Of a stretch of 64,000 bases of DNA, positions 1-12,015 are shown one piece after another. The notes under the pieces are model-generated. The model worked only from the letters and a program-made list of their open reading frames with translations. It was not told the origin of the DNA and did not search any database. Numbering within the stretch: position 1 is the stretch's first letter; each line of letters starts with the position of its first letter. A program made the position numbers and the translations under genes. The stretch lies in contig CM054177.1 in assembly GCA_028829895.1 (NCBI GenBank), positions 81,583,163-81,647,162 of the forward strand, in the 5' to 3' direction. This DNA comes from Sinotaia quadrata (Eukaryota > Mollusca > Gastropoda > Architaenioglossa > Viviparidae).

Positions 1-105
1 AATATTATGTCATGTCATGACAGCTAATGTCTTATCATATTCTTTCATGTCACATCTGCTGCATAACCTTGTGTTAATCAGTAGTTATCATGAATATTGT
101 TGTGT

Positions 106-107
<2 letters not shown>

Positions 108-185
<78 letters not shown>
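108..185. repeat. (GA)n microsatellite
   Basis: About 78 bp of uninterrupted GA dinucleotide. It translates as an RERERE tract in one frame, which is not a gene. Confidence 0.97.
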
Positions 186-188
<3 letters not shown>

Positions 189-194
189 ATAGTA

Positions 195-384
195 CCTACA
201 ACATCACTTGTGCCATGGTTTGATGTACACCTATCTACAACATCACTTGTGCCATGGTTTGATGTACACCTATCTACAACATCACTTGTGTCATGGTTTG
301 ATGTACACTATCTACAACATCACTTGTGTCATGGTTTGATGTACACCTATCTACAACATTACTTGTGTCATGGTTTGATGTATA
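195..384. repeat. 39-bp tandem repeat, about 5 copies
   Basis: Five head-to-tail copies of a unit beginning ctacaacatcacttgtgcca and ending tgtacacctat, with few substitutions, directly after the GA microsatellite. No gene is associated. Confidence 0.93.
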
Positions 385-385
385 C

Positions 386-2050
386 GGTTGCAAAGTTAAT
401 GGTGTGTGCATTATTGTAGTGCATTAGTTGAGGTGTGTAGTGTAGGAATGAGTGATTTATGAGTGTTGGTTCTTGAAATTGTGTTTGTGTCAAGGTCAAT
501 GGTGCATTTTATTTATTTTTCCTAATGTAAGAAATATAAATTACTGAAATACTGATATACTGATAGTCAAGAAATGAATTAATTATACAGACTAAGTATT
601 TTGTAAGTTAACTATATACAAAAGCAAATCTGACAGTTAAATTGAACATTACAGCTCCAATGTAACTAAAACGTTAGTTAAAAATTAAAACAAGAAAAAC
701 TATAATAGTGCAATATATTTATTTGCACGATTTCTATGCTTACAAAGCATACATTTGTAACCATGAAGATTAGACAAAACAATATTTTCAAAGCTTACAT
801 TTGTAACCATGAAGATTAGACAAAACAATATTTTCAAAGCTTACATTTGTAACCATGAAGATTAGACAAAACAATATTTTCAAAGCTTTCATATACAATA
901 TGGGTATGTAAAACCTTCATGGCAATCTGCCTGCAGATCAACCTAAAGAAGAAATTAATAACAAATACTCTTTGCATACTACTAGTGTGCGCGGGAAGAA
1001 AAATATACTCGCGGCGTTAGCATTTAAATTAATTGGTGCTTTTTTCAAATATAACTTTTGTTTATTGTACAGCTTAAAGTAGAATGATAGTAATCCAAAC
1101 ATACACGCACACTCACACTCAGACACAGTCTTAGTGTTTAAATAATATACTGATCTAATTACAATACACAGACGCATAAATGTACACAAATAATTATTAC
1201 ACTGTTTGTATTCTTTTTTTTTCGTGGGTTTTGTTTCTTTGTTTCTTCATGTTATCGAAACTTAATAAATATAAACTGATTTTTGTCTCTTTTTTTTTTC
1301 TAGATGCCAACCTTGTCCTTCCGTGATAATATAATTTTATGAGCAAAAACTTATAAATAAAATTAACTAAAGCTAAATAAACATACAGTACGACTAGCGT
1401 TAGCAGTAAAAATGTTAGTGGCAAGTGGGTTTCAGGTAGTCATTGGTTATGGCGTCGAAGTCAACAGTACAAATCAACAGCAGGCTTAGTTTTCGTTACT
1501 TTTTTTTTGTTGTTGAAAACGCATCCGATGAAATGTCTACTTTGTTTAACAACACTTTCAATGGTAGGCCTATTTGTCTAGCCAATCACATCGATGTGGA
1601 CTTAATGCGTCTATCCAATCACTAACGATGTTACAATTGCACAATGTTTAATTTATTGCAGAAGGAAGCAAGTGACATCCTATGTTTCATTTTCTTGCTT
1701 GTTTATTCGGCTCCGGACCGAGTCATCCAGTGCCTCCTTAAACTAAAAGCGGGGAGGGGGGAAGCGTGTGGTTGTTTTCACAACAAAATAAAACTAAGAA
1801 ATTAAAATTGTGCTGAAAAATTGCGGGTACACAGTATTTGTTTCTTCCTTATTTCCTTATGAAACAACTCTATGAACAAATTATACTTGGTCAATGTTAC
1901 AGATAATGTAAACAAACAAACAAATTGTTTTTGTATTCCCATCATTGGATAAAACAGTTCTTTCTTTGCTCCCCATGCTATAATATTTTCCGTCAAGTAC
2001 CCATGTAAAGTTGCAGCAACTCTTGTCCAAGACATAGTTCAATTTTGTCT
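386..2050. other. Intergenic, no gene recognised
   Basis: AT-rich sequence with only short, uncharacteristic open frames. It holds the 46-bp triplication at 748-887. I see no recognisable gene, RNA or transposon protein. Confidence 0.5.
748..887. repeat. 46-bp tandem triplication
   Basis: Three nearly identical copies of a unit containing acatttgtaaccatgaagat followed by tagacaaaacaatattttca. The near absence of changes implies a recent expansion. Confidence 0.93.
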
Positions 2051-2056
2051 GAAGTT

Positions 2057-2062
2057 TTTATT
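2057..2062 (-). promoter_or_regulatory. Candidate poly(A) signal of the RING gene
   Basis: TTTATT on the plus strand reads AATAAA on the minus strand, about 125 nt past the stop codon of the RING-finger gene. This is a normal distance for a short 3' UTR. Confidence 0.45.
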
Positions 2063-2188
2063 TATCTCCAGCACATTTCCGACTCAGTGTGCTATTGTTC
2101 TGAAAATAGAAACAATGAGATGAGGTAGGTATTTCTTGGAATATTTCGTACAAAATATTCTAAACTGTTTTCGAACTACAGCTCCTGT

Positions 2189-3040
2189 CTAGGACAATAT
2201 AGTCTTGACGTCCGCTAGGATTGTTTTCCTGCAAATCGGGCAGGTGTCAAAAGTGGAACCGCACTCCTGGCAGAAACAAAAATGGCCACAAGGAAGCAAA
2301 GTCAAAGTAACCGGCCTCTGCTGGCAGTGACGGCAAAACTGGCGATCTTTTAGCATCCGATTTTCTGATTTTAATGCTCTAATTTTCTCCCTCAGTTTTC
2401 TCCTCGCTTCTTCTTTCTCGCTGTTCGCGATTGTCGCCCCTTCTAACGGCACCGTCAACATTGCAGCTGCGGCATTCTTGGCGCCGTTTGTTGGCGAATT
2501 AAAATTTTCTTTGTTGTTGAAACGGCTGCAGTTGTTAGATGCTGAAGAAGCTGACGTGCTTCCCGTGTCGGAGAGATGGTCGCTTGAAGAATAAGTTTCC
2601 GCTTGGCTGACTTCACTATCAGCTTCAACGCTCGTAGCAAGAAACCGCGCGTTGTCCACGCTGAGTTTCCCATCACCAGATGAAAGCGGCAACCCAGATG
2701 TCAACAAGTGTCTTTTCGTGAAAAAATCTTCAACTGCTACCAGCAAAGATGCTGCAGTGATTGTGGACGACCTCGAAGTTGCAGCCGCCGCGCCATCGAC
2801 TGCGCGTGTCTGGAACAGTTCGAGTTCTGTTGTCGCCCCTGGCGAAGCGTCGTGAAAACTGCTGCCAGTCGTGTGCTTGTCAGCGTCGGTCAGCTGTCGA
2901 AAGACTTTCAAAATGAGGTCTTTGGGACAGCCAGTCATTTCTGATACTGCTTGAACGGCTGGCGGGAGTGGGCCGATTGCTGACGAAGAGTCACGTCTCA
3001 TGTCCCATTTCTTTGCAGCCATGTGGAACTGTCTTGACAT
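2189..3040 (-). CDS. IAP-type RING E3 ubiquitin ligase without BIR domain
   Basis: Uninterrupted 283-codon frame. Residues 236-283 form a C3HC4 RING with the exact spacing of inhibitor-of-apoptosis proteins: C236, C239, C251, H253, C257, C260, C267, C270, ending VKTILS, much like the VRTFLS end of IAPs. A charged helix precedes it (about 206-234, EEARRKLREKIRALKSENRM), as in IAPs. Residues about 27-50 and 94-107 look like the helices of the IAP UBA domain, separated by a Ser/Ala-rich insert; this part is inference. The middle (130-190) is low-complexity Ser/Asn. No BIR is present. Expected role: E3 ligase in the cytosol, recruiting E2 through the RING; without BIR it should not bind caspases. 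The ATG at 3040 has A at -3; Met7 is a second candidate. It could instead be the last exon of a larger IAP gene continuing upstream, but the long open frame from an ATG favours an intronless gene. Confidence 0.78.
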   Translation of the reverse strand: MSRQFHMAAKKWDMRRDSSSAIGPLPPAVQAVSEMTGCPKDLILKVFRQLTDADKHTTGSSFHDASPGATTELELFQTRAVDGAAAATSRSSTITAASLLVAVEDFFTKRHLLTSGLPLSSGDGKLSVDNARFLATSVEADSEVSQAETYSSSDHLSDTGSTSASSASNNCSRFNNKENFNSPTNGAKNAAAAMLTVPLEGATIANSEKEEARRKLREKIRALKSENRMLKDRQFCRHCQQRPVTLTLLPCGHFCFCQECGSTFDTCPICRKTILADVKTILS

Positions 3041-3918
3041 TATGCAAAATGATTTAAGAAAGATACTTTTGTTTTTGTTTCTTTTTAGTAATGTTCCTGT
3101 TTTGTCATTAGACAGTGTTATATTTTAGTGTTTGTTTACCTCCTAAACTGAAAATAATACTTTAGGGTTCAAGAGTTATTTGACACTAATAGCGGCCTCC
3201 AGTAAAGGGGGATAAGTTATTAAGAGCGAGCGATAATAATGCTGATGTGAAATATAGTAAAAGTAAAACAGAAAATGAGTGACGACGATGAGCATGATAG
3301 ATAACTTGGACAATTACGATGAATTAAATGAATGGCGGCTGACAAGACAATGATGGCATGAGTACTTCGATGATTATGGTGACTTAAAAGAATGGTGAAT
3401 GATTATGATGATGTCGAAGGTGATAATAAAAGTTGTGATGATGATAATGAATAACTACGCTGATGACCTGTATTTTTAGTATATATACCTGATTATCACC
3501 CACCGACTTCTCTCTGTTTTTCCTTTTTAGAAGTTTATTTCATATTCTAAAATCGATGAATTTTTTTTATGTTCATACGGGCTTATAAAGAATCATGCCA
3601 GATCTTTAACAGTTTGTAGACTTACTGTGAAAGAACCAACTCTTATGTTAAATGACCCACCTTTCTTTCTGGTATGATATAATTTTAGTTCCATGACCTT
3701 TGCCAGGATCACGGTGAACCAAACCCTGGAGAGCTGCTAACCTGAAACAGAACTGATTTCGAACTTTGGTCAGCACACAGCTAAAGTAGAAGAACCAGAT
3801 CGGTGTATTACACGAGTTATCGTTCATTTTAATGTATATTAATGAATAATCATTGAAGTACCCACCTTTCTGTGCATCCATTGATATCCAAGGTAACGAT
3901 CTCCTTTGGCATACGTGT
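3041..3918. other. Intergenic, upstream of the RING gene
   Basis: The promoter of the minus-strand RING gene should lie here, but I see no clear TATA box or initiator. At 3240-3450 there is a degenerate gat-rich tract. No coding potential is recognisable. Confidence 0.4.
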
Positions 3919-4066
3919 GTACATCAAAGTGTACTCCGACTGATTCCCGGTATATTAAATTGCTTGTAGAGAGTAAACCGTTCGCCTGAAGTACATCAAA
4001 GTATTCCGACTGATTCCCGGTATATTAAATTGCTTGTAGAGAGTAAACCCTTCGCCTGAAGTACAC
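3919..4066. repeat. 72-bp direct duplication
   Basis: Two near-identical head-to-tail copies beginning gtacatcaaagt and containing ctgattcccggtatattaaa. There is one small indel between the copies. Confidence 0.93.
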
Positions 4067-6914
4067 CATTTGACACGTCATTTTGTCCAGTAAATTTCTT
4101 CACTAATATTATGAGTTTGACAAGATCGATACGGAGCAAGAAGCTGACCTGTTGTCAACATTTTTAGAATCGAACAACACTAACTACACTAACGACACCA
4201 AAATAAAATTACTGACTTCAACAATAAACGAAAATGGAGATTTTTTCCCCCAGAATTTGATACTCTGCACCTAATTTACTAATTATGGTTTTGCTGGCGT
4301 AAAGAAAGGTTAGTGAGTTCATTTAAATAGAATATTTATAATGCAAAGAAAGGGCAGGCATTGTGAAAAATGTGATTAGTTAGAAACTTATCACAGCAAG
4401 ATAAAATTATAAAGCTCACGGTTGAATTTAGTGAAGGCAACTATAAAATAGGCACTTATAATTACAAAAATAGCGCAAAAGTACAGAGTAGAGTAAAAAG
4501 GCATAAAGTAGCGATGAGGAGGGGGGGGGGAGGTGATTTATCCACTGAAGGAGGGCGGTTGAGAGTGTGCGCTAAATTGGTGCGATCTTCTTCATTCCCT
4601 TCCTCCGGCCCTCCCGCCCTCTACCTCCAACACAAGTATGAGGATGTGAGTCCCAATGGGGCACTCCAGATCAGTCTGATGACGAAATGATCAACGCAAG
4701 CTACAGTGGTGACGAAAAACTGTTTTGGAAACACATAAGTCCTCTAAAACTAAATCGTATACGGCACCTGGAACTCAATTCAGTACACGACACCAAAAAC
4801 TTAGTTATATATAATATTTTGAAATTGATAAATCCTCATCCTGGAGATTACCGGCTTTTTAGAAAGAAAGAAAGAATAAAATGTGCTGAATAAGTATAAT
4901 TAGTAATGTAGAGAAAGATGTCTTTAAGCGATCCAATAGACGATATTGGTAAATCAAACTGGTTTACCACCCAGAAAATTCTATTCCTGTAAAGATACAA
5001 CTTTTACACGTGGCATTACATAACCATTAATGACCACGTATCTGTTAAACTACGTAATGCACTCACTCGGAACCGAATGATCGACTGGCATACGTTCTCC
5101 GCAATGGAGCGTGACCTCAATATAAAGTACAACTTAAAATTTTTTTTTTTAAAAGCGGGTGTCTTGGTCTTTGAATGAAATAATAAATCAGTCGGAGAAA
5201 AAAATAACGGAGAACAAATGAAAGAAAGAAAAGACTGAAAGGTCATGGTACGGGTGTTTAAACCGATCTGAAAAGATTTCAGATGTTACGCAGGATTCTA
5301 AACGCATTTCGTTTTGGTTTCTGTACTTCCTGATCAATCTAACTCTAACATGAGAAGCCTTCACGTTCCAGTCACATGACTTGCCGACACGCAATAACGG
5401 GCCTTGCGTCTATATCATACGTCAATACAGTGATCTGCTCTTGATCCGTCTGACGTGGTAAGCCTCACATTCAGTTATATGGCTTTCCCAAACGCATTAA
5501 CAGGATGTCTTCTCACAATAGAACGTCACAATGAGCTGGTGCAAATAACGTCTGGCATATCTAGCTAATACGGTTCAGTCATAATTTATGCCTTTGCCGC
5601 ACGGGAAAGTGAATCAATCTTTTGCACTACTGAACGTCACAGTGAACAGGTGATGATGCATTTGACTTGGTAAGCCTACACTATTCAGTCAAAATTTACT
5701 ACCCACACGAAAAAAAAAAAACACGGGCCAATCTTTGTGCACGGTATAGAGCGTAAATGTGAGCTGGTACTGATAGCATATTTGCACAGGATACACTCTA
5801 CTATTATGCTAGAAAAATATTAAGTGCCAACATTTTGACAGTATCATGCATGTTTTGATACTGGAGTTCAGATAATATTAATCACAGTAATATTTACAGT
5901 AATAGGTAAGGATATCCAGTCATTTTATTTTATTTGTATTTATTCATCAAGTAAGGTTTGGTCCTTCTAGTTACAGATCTAGTTAAGGTGGGCTTCATGT
6001 TGGTCTCTAATTTATTTAGTTATTGCAATAATAGTTTTTCTTGCATAAAAGAAATATACTGTTGATAGCGATTAACCTCAGAATTTGTACACACACACAC
6101 ATCGCTATAACTGATATGCACATGCATACGCGCACACGTATGCACACACACACACATACACAGCTATCCAACCCCTTATGACTGACGCACACAGCGTTGT
6201 GTGAACTAAGGCCGCCATTAGTTTGTTAAAAATAAATAAATATCTTTCATCAAATATTATGTATCTGTGGGAGTGGTTCGTATGTGTGGTGTGCATGTGT
6301 GTACTTGTACTATTACTAGTGTAGTGTATATGCTAATATACTGAACACATATTTGTACATGGATGTATACATATCGGATTCTAACACTTAAAACTCACTA
6401 AAACTCATTTCTTCTTCTTCTTTTTTTTATCAAGAAAGAAAGATACCCGTAAACAACAAAAATACATGTAACAGGAACATGAAATATAAAATATGCCACA
6501 AAGGAAGTGAGAGGGGAAAGACTGTAAATAAAGTCAAACATAGTATGCTCACAACACGTTTAAGCTTTTTTTAAAAATAAAAACATATTCACGAGTGTGA
6601 GCATTTTGAAATCTGGCTTTATTAGATAAAAAAATTGTTTACATAAACTGATATTATAAATTGCAAGATTTTAATGCTCACAATTTTACACACAGATGTC
6701 TCAGTATGGTTTGCGTCCAAAGATGGAGTACGTTGCAGATATCGCCGAATGTTTGTCCAGTTGCAAATGGAGTGTCAAATTTTACTTGCGAACAGTTCAG
6801 GCAAAAAAAACCTGTATGGAAGACACCGTATTCAGTTTGCAAAGTAGTTGTAGTGAAATGAATTCAGTTCCGGCTCTCTCCTTTATATATGCGTTTCTAC
6901 GCAAAATTTGGTCA
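4067..6914. other. Intergenic, no gene recognised
   Basis: Only short open frames, none with a recognisable family. It contains a poly-G tract near 4520 and CA-rich stretches at 6090-6180. Nothing else could be supported. Confidence 0.4.
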
Positions 6915-7090
6915 AGTAGGGGGGGGGGGGGGGAGGCGCTTCCGGCTTCGGCCGCTTTCGCGCTAAATCTACGCATAAACAATGACATACCGTCTAATAT
7001 AGCGTCTCTAGATAAACATCAAAGACCTTGACCTTTGATTCGGGAATTCCCGACGCGCGAAATCGGCTCAGGCCGGAAGCGCTCCCAGTA
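6915..7090. mobile_element. Fold-back MITE with GC-rich inverted ends
   Basis: The left arm at 6934-6963 (aggcgcttccggcttcggcc then gctttcgcgc) is the imperfect inverse of the right arm at 7055-7086 (gcgcgaaatcggctcaggcc then ggaagcgctccc). The element is flanked by AGTA at 6915-6918 and 7087-7090, a possible 4-bp target-site duplication. A poly-G run extends the left end. It is non-coding and its superfamily is not assignable by eye. Confidence 0.6.
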
Positions 7091-7349
7091 ATAATTATTA
7101 TCATCATCAATTCCCGACAGCAAATGATTTCAACCGTACATGAGTATTTACATGTAGCACAGCTGCTACAAGAAGGCTATAGTCACGTAGCCTACTGTTT
7201 GATTTGATGTCATGTAGCACACACATAGAAGCGTTGGTCGTTTGATTATTTTGGTCACACATGCCAATGCATTAGTTGGTTGATTGTTTTGAACTTGAAT
7301 GTCCGCTGCCGATTTTTGCTGATTGCGCACAGGGGTGCATAAGCCAAGA

Positions 7350-9240
7350 GAAAGATGGTGGTGGTGGTGGTTATGCTGACAGTTTTAAGTCTCCACTGGA
7401 GCTTGGATCATTTCGTCACAAGACGTTCTCTGATCTCTAGTGCTCCTGTAAGACATGCTCCCCTCACGAGTGTTCGGGGAGCACTGGCGGTGGTGTTGGA
7501 GGTTTGGTTTGGTCCTTGCTCGGTGCTGGTGGCTGTTGTCTGGCGATCAGGGTGGTGTTGGAGTTTTGTTGCTTGCTTCGGTGGTTTCGCGACTATTATT
7601 GAATTTTGTTTTTTAATTCATATTTCCATGGAAAATGGAGAAGATTTACCGCAGTCGGGATACCGGTGTAGCGGTCCTATTTTCGCCGACAGGCATACTA
7701 CGGCCGGCAGTTTCGGACCGGACCGACCTTCGCCCATGGGGTAGTGGCGTGTTGAGTTTAACCGTTTCGGATATTTGCTGTACTGCGGGCGATTTCCCAC
7801 CGAGTCTGAGACTCTTGCGGTACTTTCGCCCCAGTTCTAACTGTCCTCGGCTTTCCTATTTATGCATCACCGGTTCCCGTAGCGCGTTGGTTGAGATCGG
7901 CTTCTGTGCCGTCGGTTGTGCTCGGTGGATGTGTATTTTATTTCATAGGCTTGGTTAGCCACTAGAAAAAATCTGCTGAGGGGAGGCTTGGTATAGCCAC
8001 TAGAAAAAATCTGCTGAGGGGAGGCTTGGTATAGCCACTAGAAAAAATCTGCTGAGGGGAGGCTTGGTTAGCCACTAGAAAAAATCTGCTGAGGGGAGGC
8101 TTGGTATAGCCACTAGAAAAAATCTGCTGAGGGGAGGCTTGGTATAGCCACTAGAAAAAATCTGCTGAGGGGAGGCTTGGTATAGCCACTAGAGAAAATC
8201 TGCTGAGGGGAGGCTTGGTATAGCCACTAGAAAAAAATCTGCTGAGGGGAGGCTTGGTATAGCCACTAGAAAAAATCTGCTGAGGGGAGGCTTGGTGGAT
8301 ATTTTTGAGTGCGGAATTTTGATGGCGTTGATGTTATGTATTTTTGCCCAGGTGTCTGATGTTTGTTTACGTTGATCTCGTATCCATTTAAGGGGTCTTC
8401 TTCTTTTCCTCTTGATTGTCTGAGAACTAGATTCGATGTATTGTATCTTGCTAGCTGCGTTTTCTGTGGTCTCGTTTATTATGGTTTCCATGGCTGTAGT
8501 AGGTGGTTGTATTGAATTGTTTCCGTCGTCGTAGCTGTAGTGCTTGTTTCAGTTTCCTTGTTCTGTTGTTTTGTGCCATTGAACTGCCTTCATTATGAGT
8601 TGTTGTTCGAACTTTGGTTTCATTTTAGTGGTCTGCGTCTCTGTTTTAGTTTTGCTTTTCCACGTTGTCTGTGCTTCTTTGTTGCCTGTAGTTGATTTGT
8701 CCTACTGTGAGCTGGTCATAGTGTTCTGTGGAGGATCTGTATGTGCTGTGGTTGTGGTTGCAGTTGGTGATTCTCCTGTTTGTACTTCTGCGTCTGCAAT
8801 GTTGGAGGGTCATATACTGGGAGCTAAAAGAACAGTAGGTATTTAGAGGCGTCTGTAATGCCGAGAGCTGCGGCTTTTGCATAGATTTCCGCCGTTTTCT
8901 TGTTTATTCTGGTCCTTTTGCAGAGTTAAAAATGTTGATCATGCAGGTGTAGAGATAATTTTGTGTGGCGTAGAAGTGGGTGGAGTGAAGTGTGTCATTC
9001 ATCCTCTCACAGACGACGCACTGTTGCTTGGTACATTGTTGTAGATGCTCGAGATTGAGATTTTCTGATGATGGGCGACGAGAGCATCGCGCTGCTGTTT
9101 GTGGGCGTGAGTTCGTCGGTAGACGGATCTAAAGCAAGAACGAGCACTGCTGTCGGTTGAATATCTCCGTCGGCGATCCGATGCGAAGAGTGGAGTGATC
9201 TGTCTGTGGCCAAGAGAGATATTCTGGAAGGATTATATAT
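7350..9240. other. GC-richer block, possibly an unidentified repeat element
   Basis: Base composition is clearly higher in GC than the flanks, and the block holds the 38-bp array (7950-8297). Minus-strand frames at 8320-8500 (basic, containing KRKRRRPLKWIRDQRK) and 8890-9060 (Cys-containing, KQQCVVCERMNDTLHSTH) look protein-like but are broken by stops. I cannot match them to a family. It may be a decayed transposon; no function is claimed. Confidence 0.3.
7950..8297. repeat. 38-bp tandem array, 9 copies
   Basis: Nine copies of a unit reading tagccactagaaaaaatctg, ctgaggggaggcttggta, with 2-bp indels (tggtta/tggtata) as almost the only variation. This indicates a young, homogenised minisatellite. 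Confidence 0.95.
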
Positions 9241-9489
9241 ATGCCTAGTACCATGAAAGGGTGAGTGATGGCTGTATATGAAGTGTAGCTTTTGCCCCGG
9301 GTAACCGCCAGCGTCTGCTCTCTAAATTTTAATTGCCAGTGTAAGAATCTTTAGCGTGCGCGGCCTGAGCGCAAGGGACTCTATTCATCATCCTGTCTGT
9401 TGGACTAATTAAACACTAGGCACTTTGAAGTAGTAGTATTTCATCCCGATCCGAGTGGGAATAGCCGAGATCAAATGAGACCATTTAGT

Positions 9490-9626
9490 TAGTGCTGGGC
9501 AGGCCCCTTGCTAATCTATGTATGTTGTGATTTGCTGTCAATTTGTATTCCTATGAGTGGCTGTGTAGGTAGGGGCCCAGTGCACTGCTTTGCCCGTGTG
9601 CCTATAATGCTGTCAAGACGGCCCTG
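9490..9626 (+). mobile_element. hAT-type MITE with 8-bp target-site duplication
   Basis: A 137-bp non-coding element bounded by the identical octamers catttagt at 9482-9489 and 9627-9634, the size of a hAT target-site duplication. The right end (RC: cagggccgtcttgacagcat then tataggcac) matches hAT termini. The same element occurs in the opposite orientation at 56205-56300: the tract gcaaagcagtgcactggg is shared, as is gctaatctatrtatgttgt. Confidence 0.75.
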
Positions 9627-9664
9627 CATTTAGTGTCAGTACTTTATGTTTACTGCTTGTCCAT

Positions 9665-9985
9665 TACTTAGATGCATTTAGGAGTCTGAAATCCAGGCAT
9701 TCATTTTCATATTCGGTATATCATTGAGATATGTGCAGCAAGTTATTAATAACATGCTAAATATGTCATCATTACTATATGCATATAGGACTCTTAAATC
9801 TAGTCAGCCACTGTCAGTTTCAGTAGCAATAAGACTAGTGTTGTAAGCTATAAATAACTTGCTAAACACGTCATCATTACTAGATACATAAGGACTTTGA
9901 AATTCAGACAGTCATTGTCACTTTCAGGAGTAGTGAGACTAGTGTTGTAAGCTATAAACAATTTGCTAAGTATGTCATCTTGATT
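9665..9985. repeat. About 110-bp tandem triplication, diverged
   Basis: Three diverged copies sharing agactagtgttgtaagctat and tgctaaatatgtcatcatta blocks, with a tcagacagtcattgtca segment between them. Copies 2 and 3 are more alike than copy 1. Confidence 0.8.
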
Positions 9986-11585
9986 CATCATCCCCTTCCC
10001 GCCACCTTCAGCATAATCTATTCAATTTTAGTTTAATAATACTTTCCGAGAAAAATCAGTTGAAATTAAAAATTGTTGTCCCTTTCTGACTATTGTGATG
10101 AAATGAGGCCATCGTTGCCTGAAAGTAGATTTATGTTCCGTAATTGTTGTTGCTGATTATATTCTCTTTCTATCTCTGTCACAGTCCTTCACACAGACCT
10201 TTGCTGTACTCACCTCAAACGACTATAACAAATCCAGGCCACCACCTAGTACCCACCCACACTCAGGTCATCATCGTTTGTGAGTTTAATGATTAAAAAT
10301 AAAACAAACAATACCATAATCTCTAACATTGCTTGAAGAGTTGAATTTAATATGTACATAAAGGACGTAAGCGAATTGAGTTGAAACTGCTTTCTGAGCT
10401 GAAATACAATGAGTACATTGCCTAACCAAACTGTTTGTTGAGTATGAGCGTTCGTTGTTGATATTTATTATAGTCACCCGACTCTTCTTTTGTGCACCAA
10501 ATGTGACCAAGTCAGACTTGTTCTACTTTGATACCGTACTGTTTATAAAAAGTGGTCATCTTCTATTGGGATAATGGCAGCTTCCGGCCTGAGCGGATTT
10601 CACTGCCTGGTGCAATGTACCAAAGGAGGTTTCAGATGTGGACGTACAGAGTGCAGTGCAGCATGGGTGATAGAAATTGAAAGGGTGGTGATGGTGGATG
10701 GGAGTGGAAGTAAGTCGGTTGTTCTGCTTGTTGTTTTTATGTGTCATGCCACCAGAAGTGAGTGATTCTCATTCCCCAGACTTGGTGGTAGTTGTTGGAG
10801 CCTGTTTTTACATCTTTTTTTTCCTCCCTTATGTCCATTGGACCATTTAATATTTATTTTATTTCTAACAGTTACTAGTTTTGAGCCTTTTTTTAGGTTT
10901 ACATTTTAATACTATGTTTCTATTTTATTTCAATTGGTTAGTTTGAGTATTTAGGTGGACCTCCCAATCATTATTTTAGGTGTCTAGTCCTGGGACTTGA
11001 GGAAGCCCTGGACGTGGTGGGGCGATTGTGGCATCAGTTGGGGCACAGACGGAATGTAAAAAAGAACAGACCTCCTAGGTGCAATGGGGTAGAGATGAAA
11101 AATATTTATCATGATAACTCACTCTCCACTTGATCTACAGAATAACACTTCTACATATACCACACACACAAACTAAGATTATGACATATATGTTCCATCC
11201 TACTATGGTAAATAACCTGACAATAGCTTCCAACTCCTACCTGGTGAGTGGCTAAGTGATGGCAGATTGCCAGCACCTTATTAGTGGGGGTGGGGGACAT
11301 AGGAATAAATTATAAATCAAGGGTTTGGGTTAGGCTTCGCACTGGAATCAAGGCACCCCCTTAGGCTTCATTGCAAGCTGCGCGTCTGAGATATCTAGAG
11401 CAAGACATCTAAGGAAGTACAAGGTAAAAATTATAATACATCCCAGAACTATACCTAATAAGGCATTTTTTTTTGTCTGAGAACCCTCTCGTAGTACCTC
11501 CTATGGTTTTGTACGAGAAGGAAAGGTTCTGTGCTGGAAGGGGCTTGCTTGGCAGCCAGGACTTTCAGCATTTAACGTTAGGTGT
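9986..11585. other. Intergenic, no gene recognised
   Basis: No convincing coding region. At 10577-10603 a stretch (cttccggcctgagcggattt) resembles the inner end of the fold-back MITE at 6915-7090 and may be a solo terminus. The remainder is unannotated AT-rich sequence with poly-T tracts. Confidence 0.35.
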
Positions 11586-11639
11586 GTGTGTGAGAGAGAA
11601 AATGTGTGTAGAGCAACAGATAACCATGTAGCTAGTGAA

Positions 11640-12015
11640 GACACGAGTACTGAAGTCATGTTATTGAAGACAGGAGTGGTTAAGACAGGGGTAGTGAAAT
11701 CGTGGGAGGAAAACTATGGAATGGTGAAAATATGTGATCAAGATTTGGGGTGGGGTGGGTGGTTAAGTCATAGAATTGATGTTTTGAATGGTGAAGACGT
11801 GGGAGGTGAAGATTTGGGGTGGTGAAAGGTGGTGAAGATAAGGGTGATGAAAACATTGGAGATGAAGTCATGGGTTGAAATCAAGGGTGGCAAATAATGG
11901 AGGGTAAAGACATGAAAAGTGAAGTGATCGGTGATGGATGTGAAGTTATACATGGTGAATCATGAGCTGAAATTAGTGACCAATTCATGGAAGATGAAAA
12001 CATGGGTGGTTAAAT
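11640..12015. repeat. Degenerate 15-bp minisatellite (ggtgaagacatgggt-like)
   Basis: Some two dozen diverged units of the form rtgaaratmatggg(t/a)g. The regular purine-rich pattern produces spurious open frames on both strands. Confidence 0.75.

Noticed and set aside
90..419. Open frame rich in RERERE followed by repeated peptides
   Set aside because: It is the GA microsatellite plus a 39-bp array (length divisible by 3), so the frame stays open by chance.
11586..11953. Open frames on both strands at the 15-bp repeat
   Set aside because: Repeat-driven open frames with low complexity; no conserved domain or splice context.
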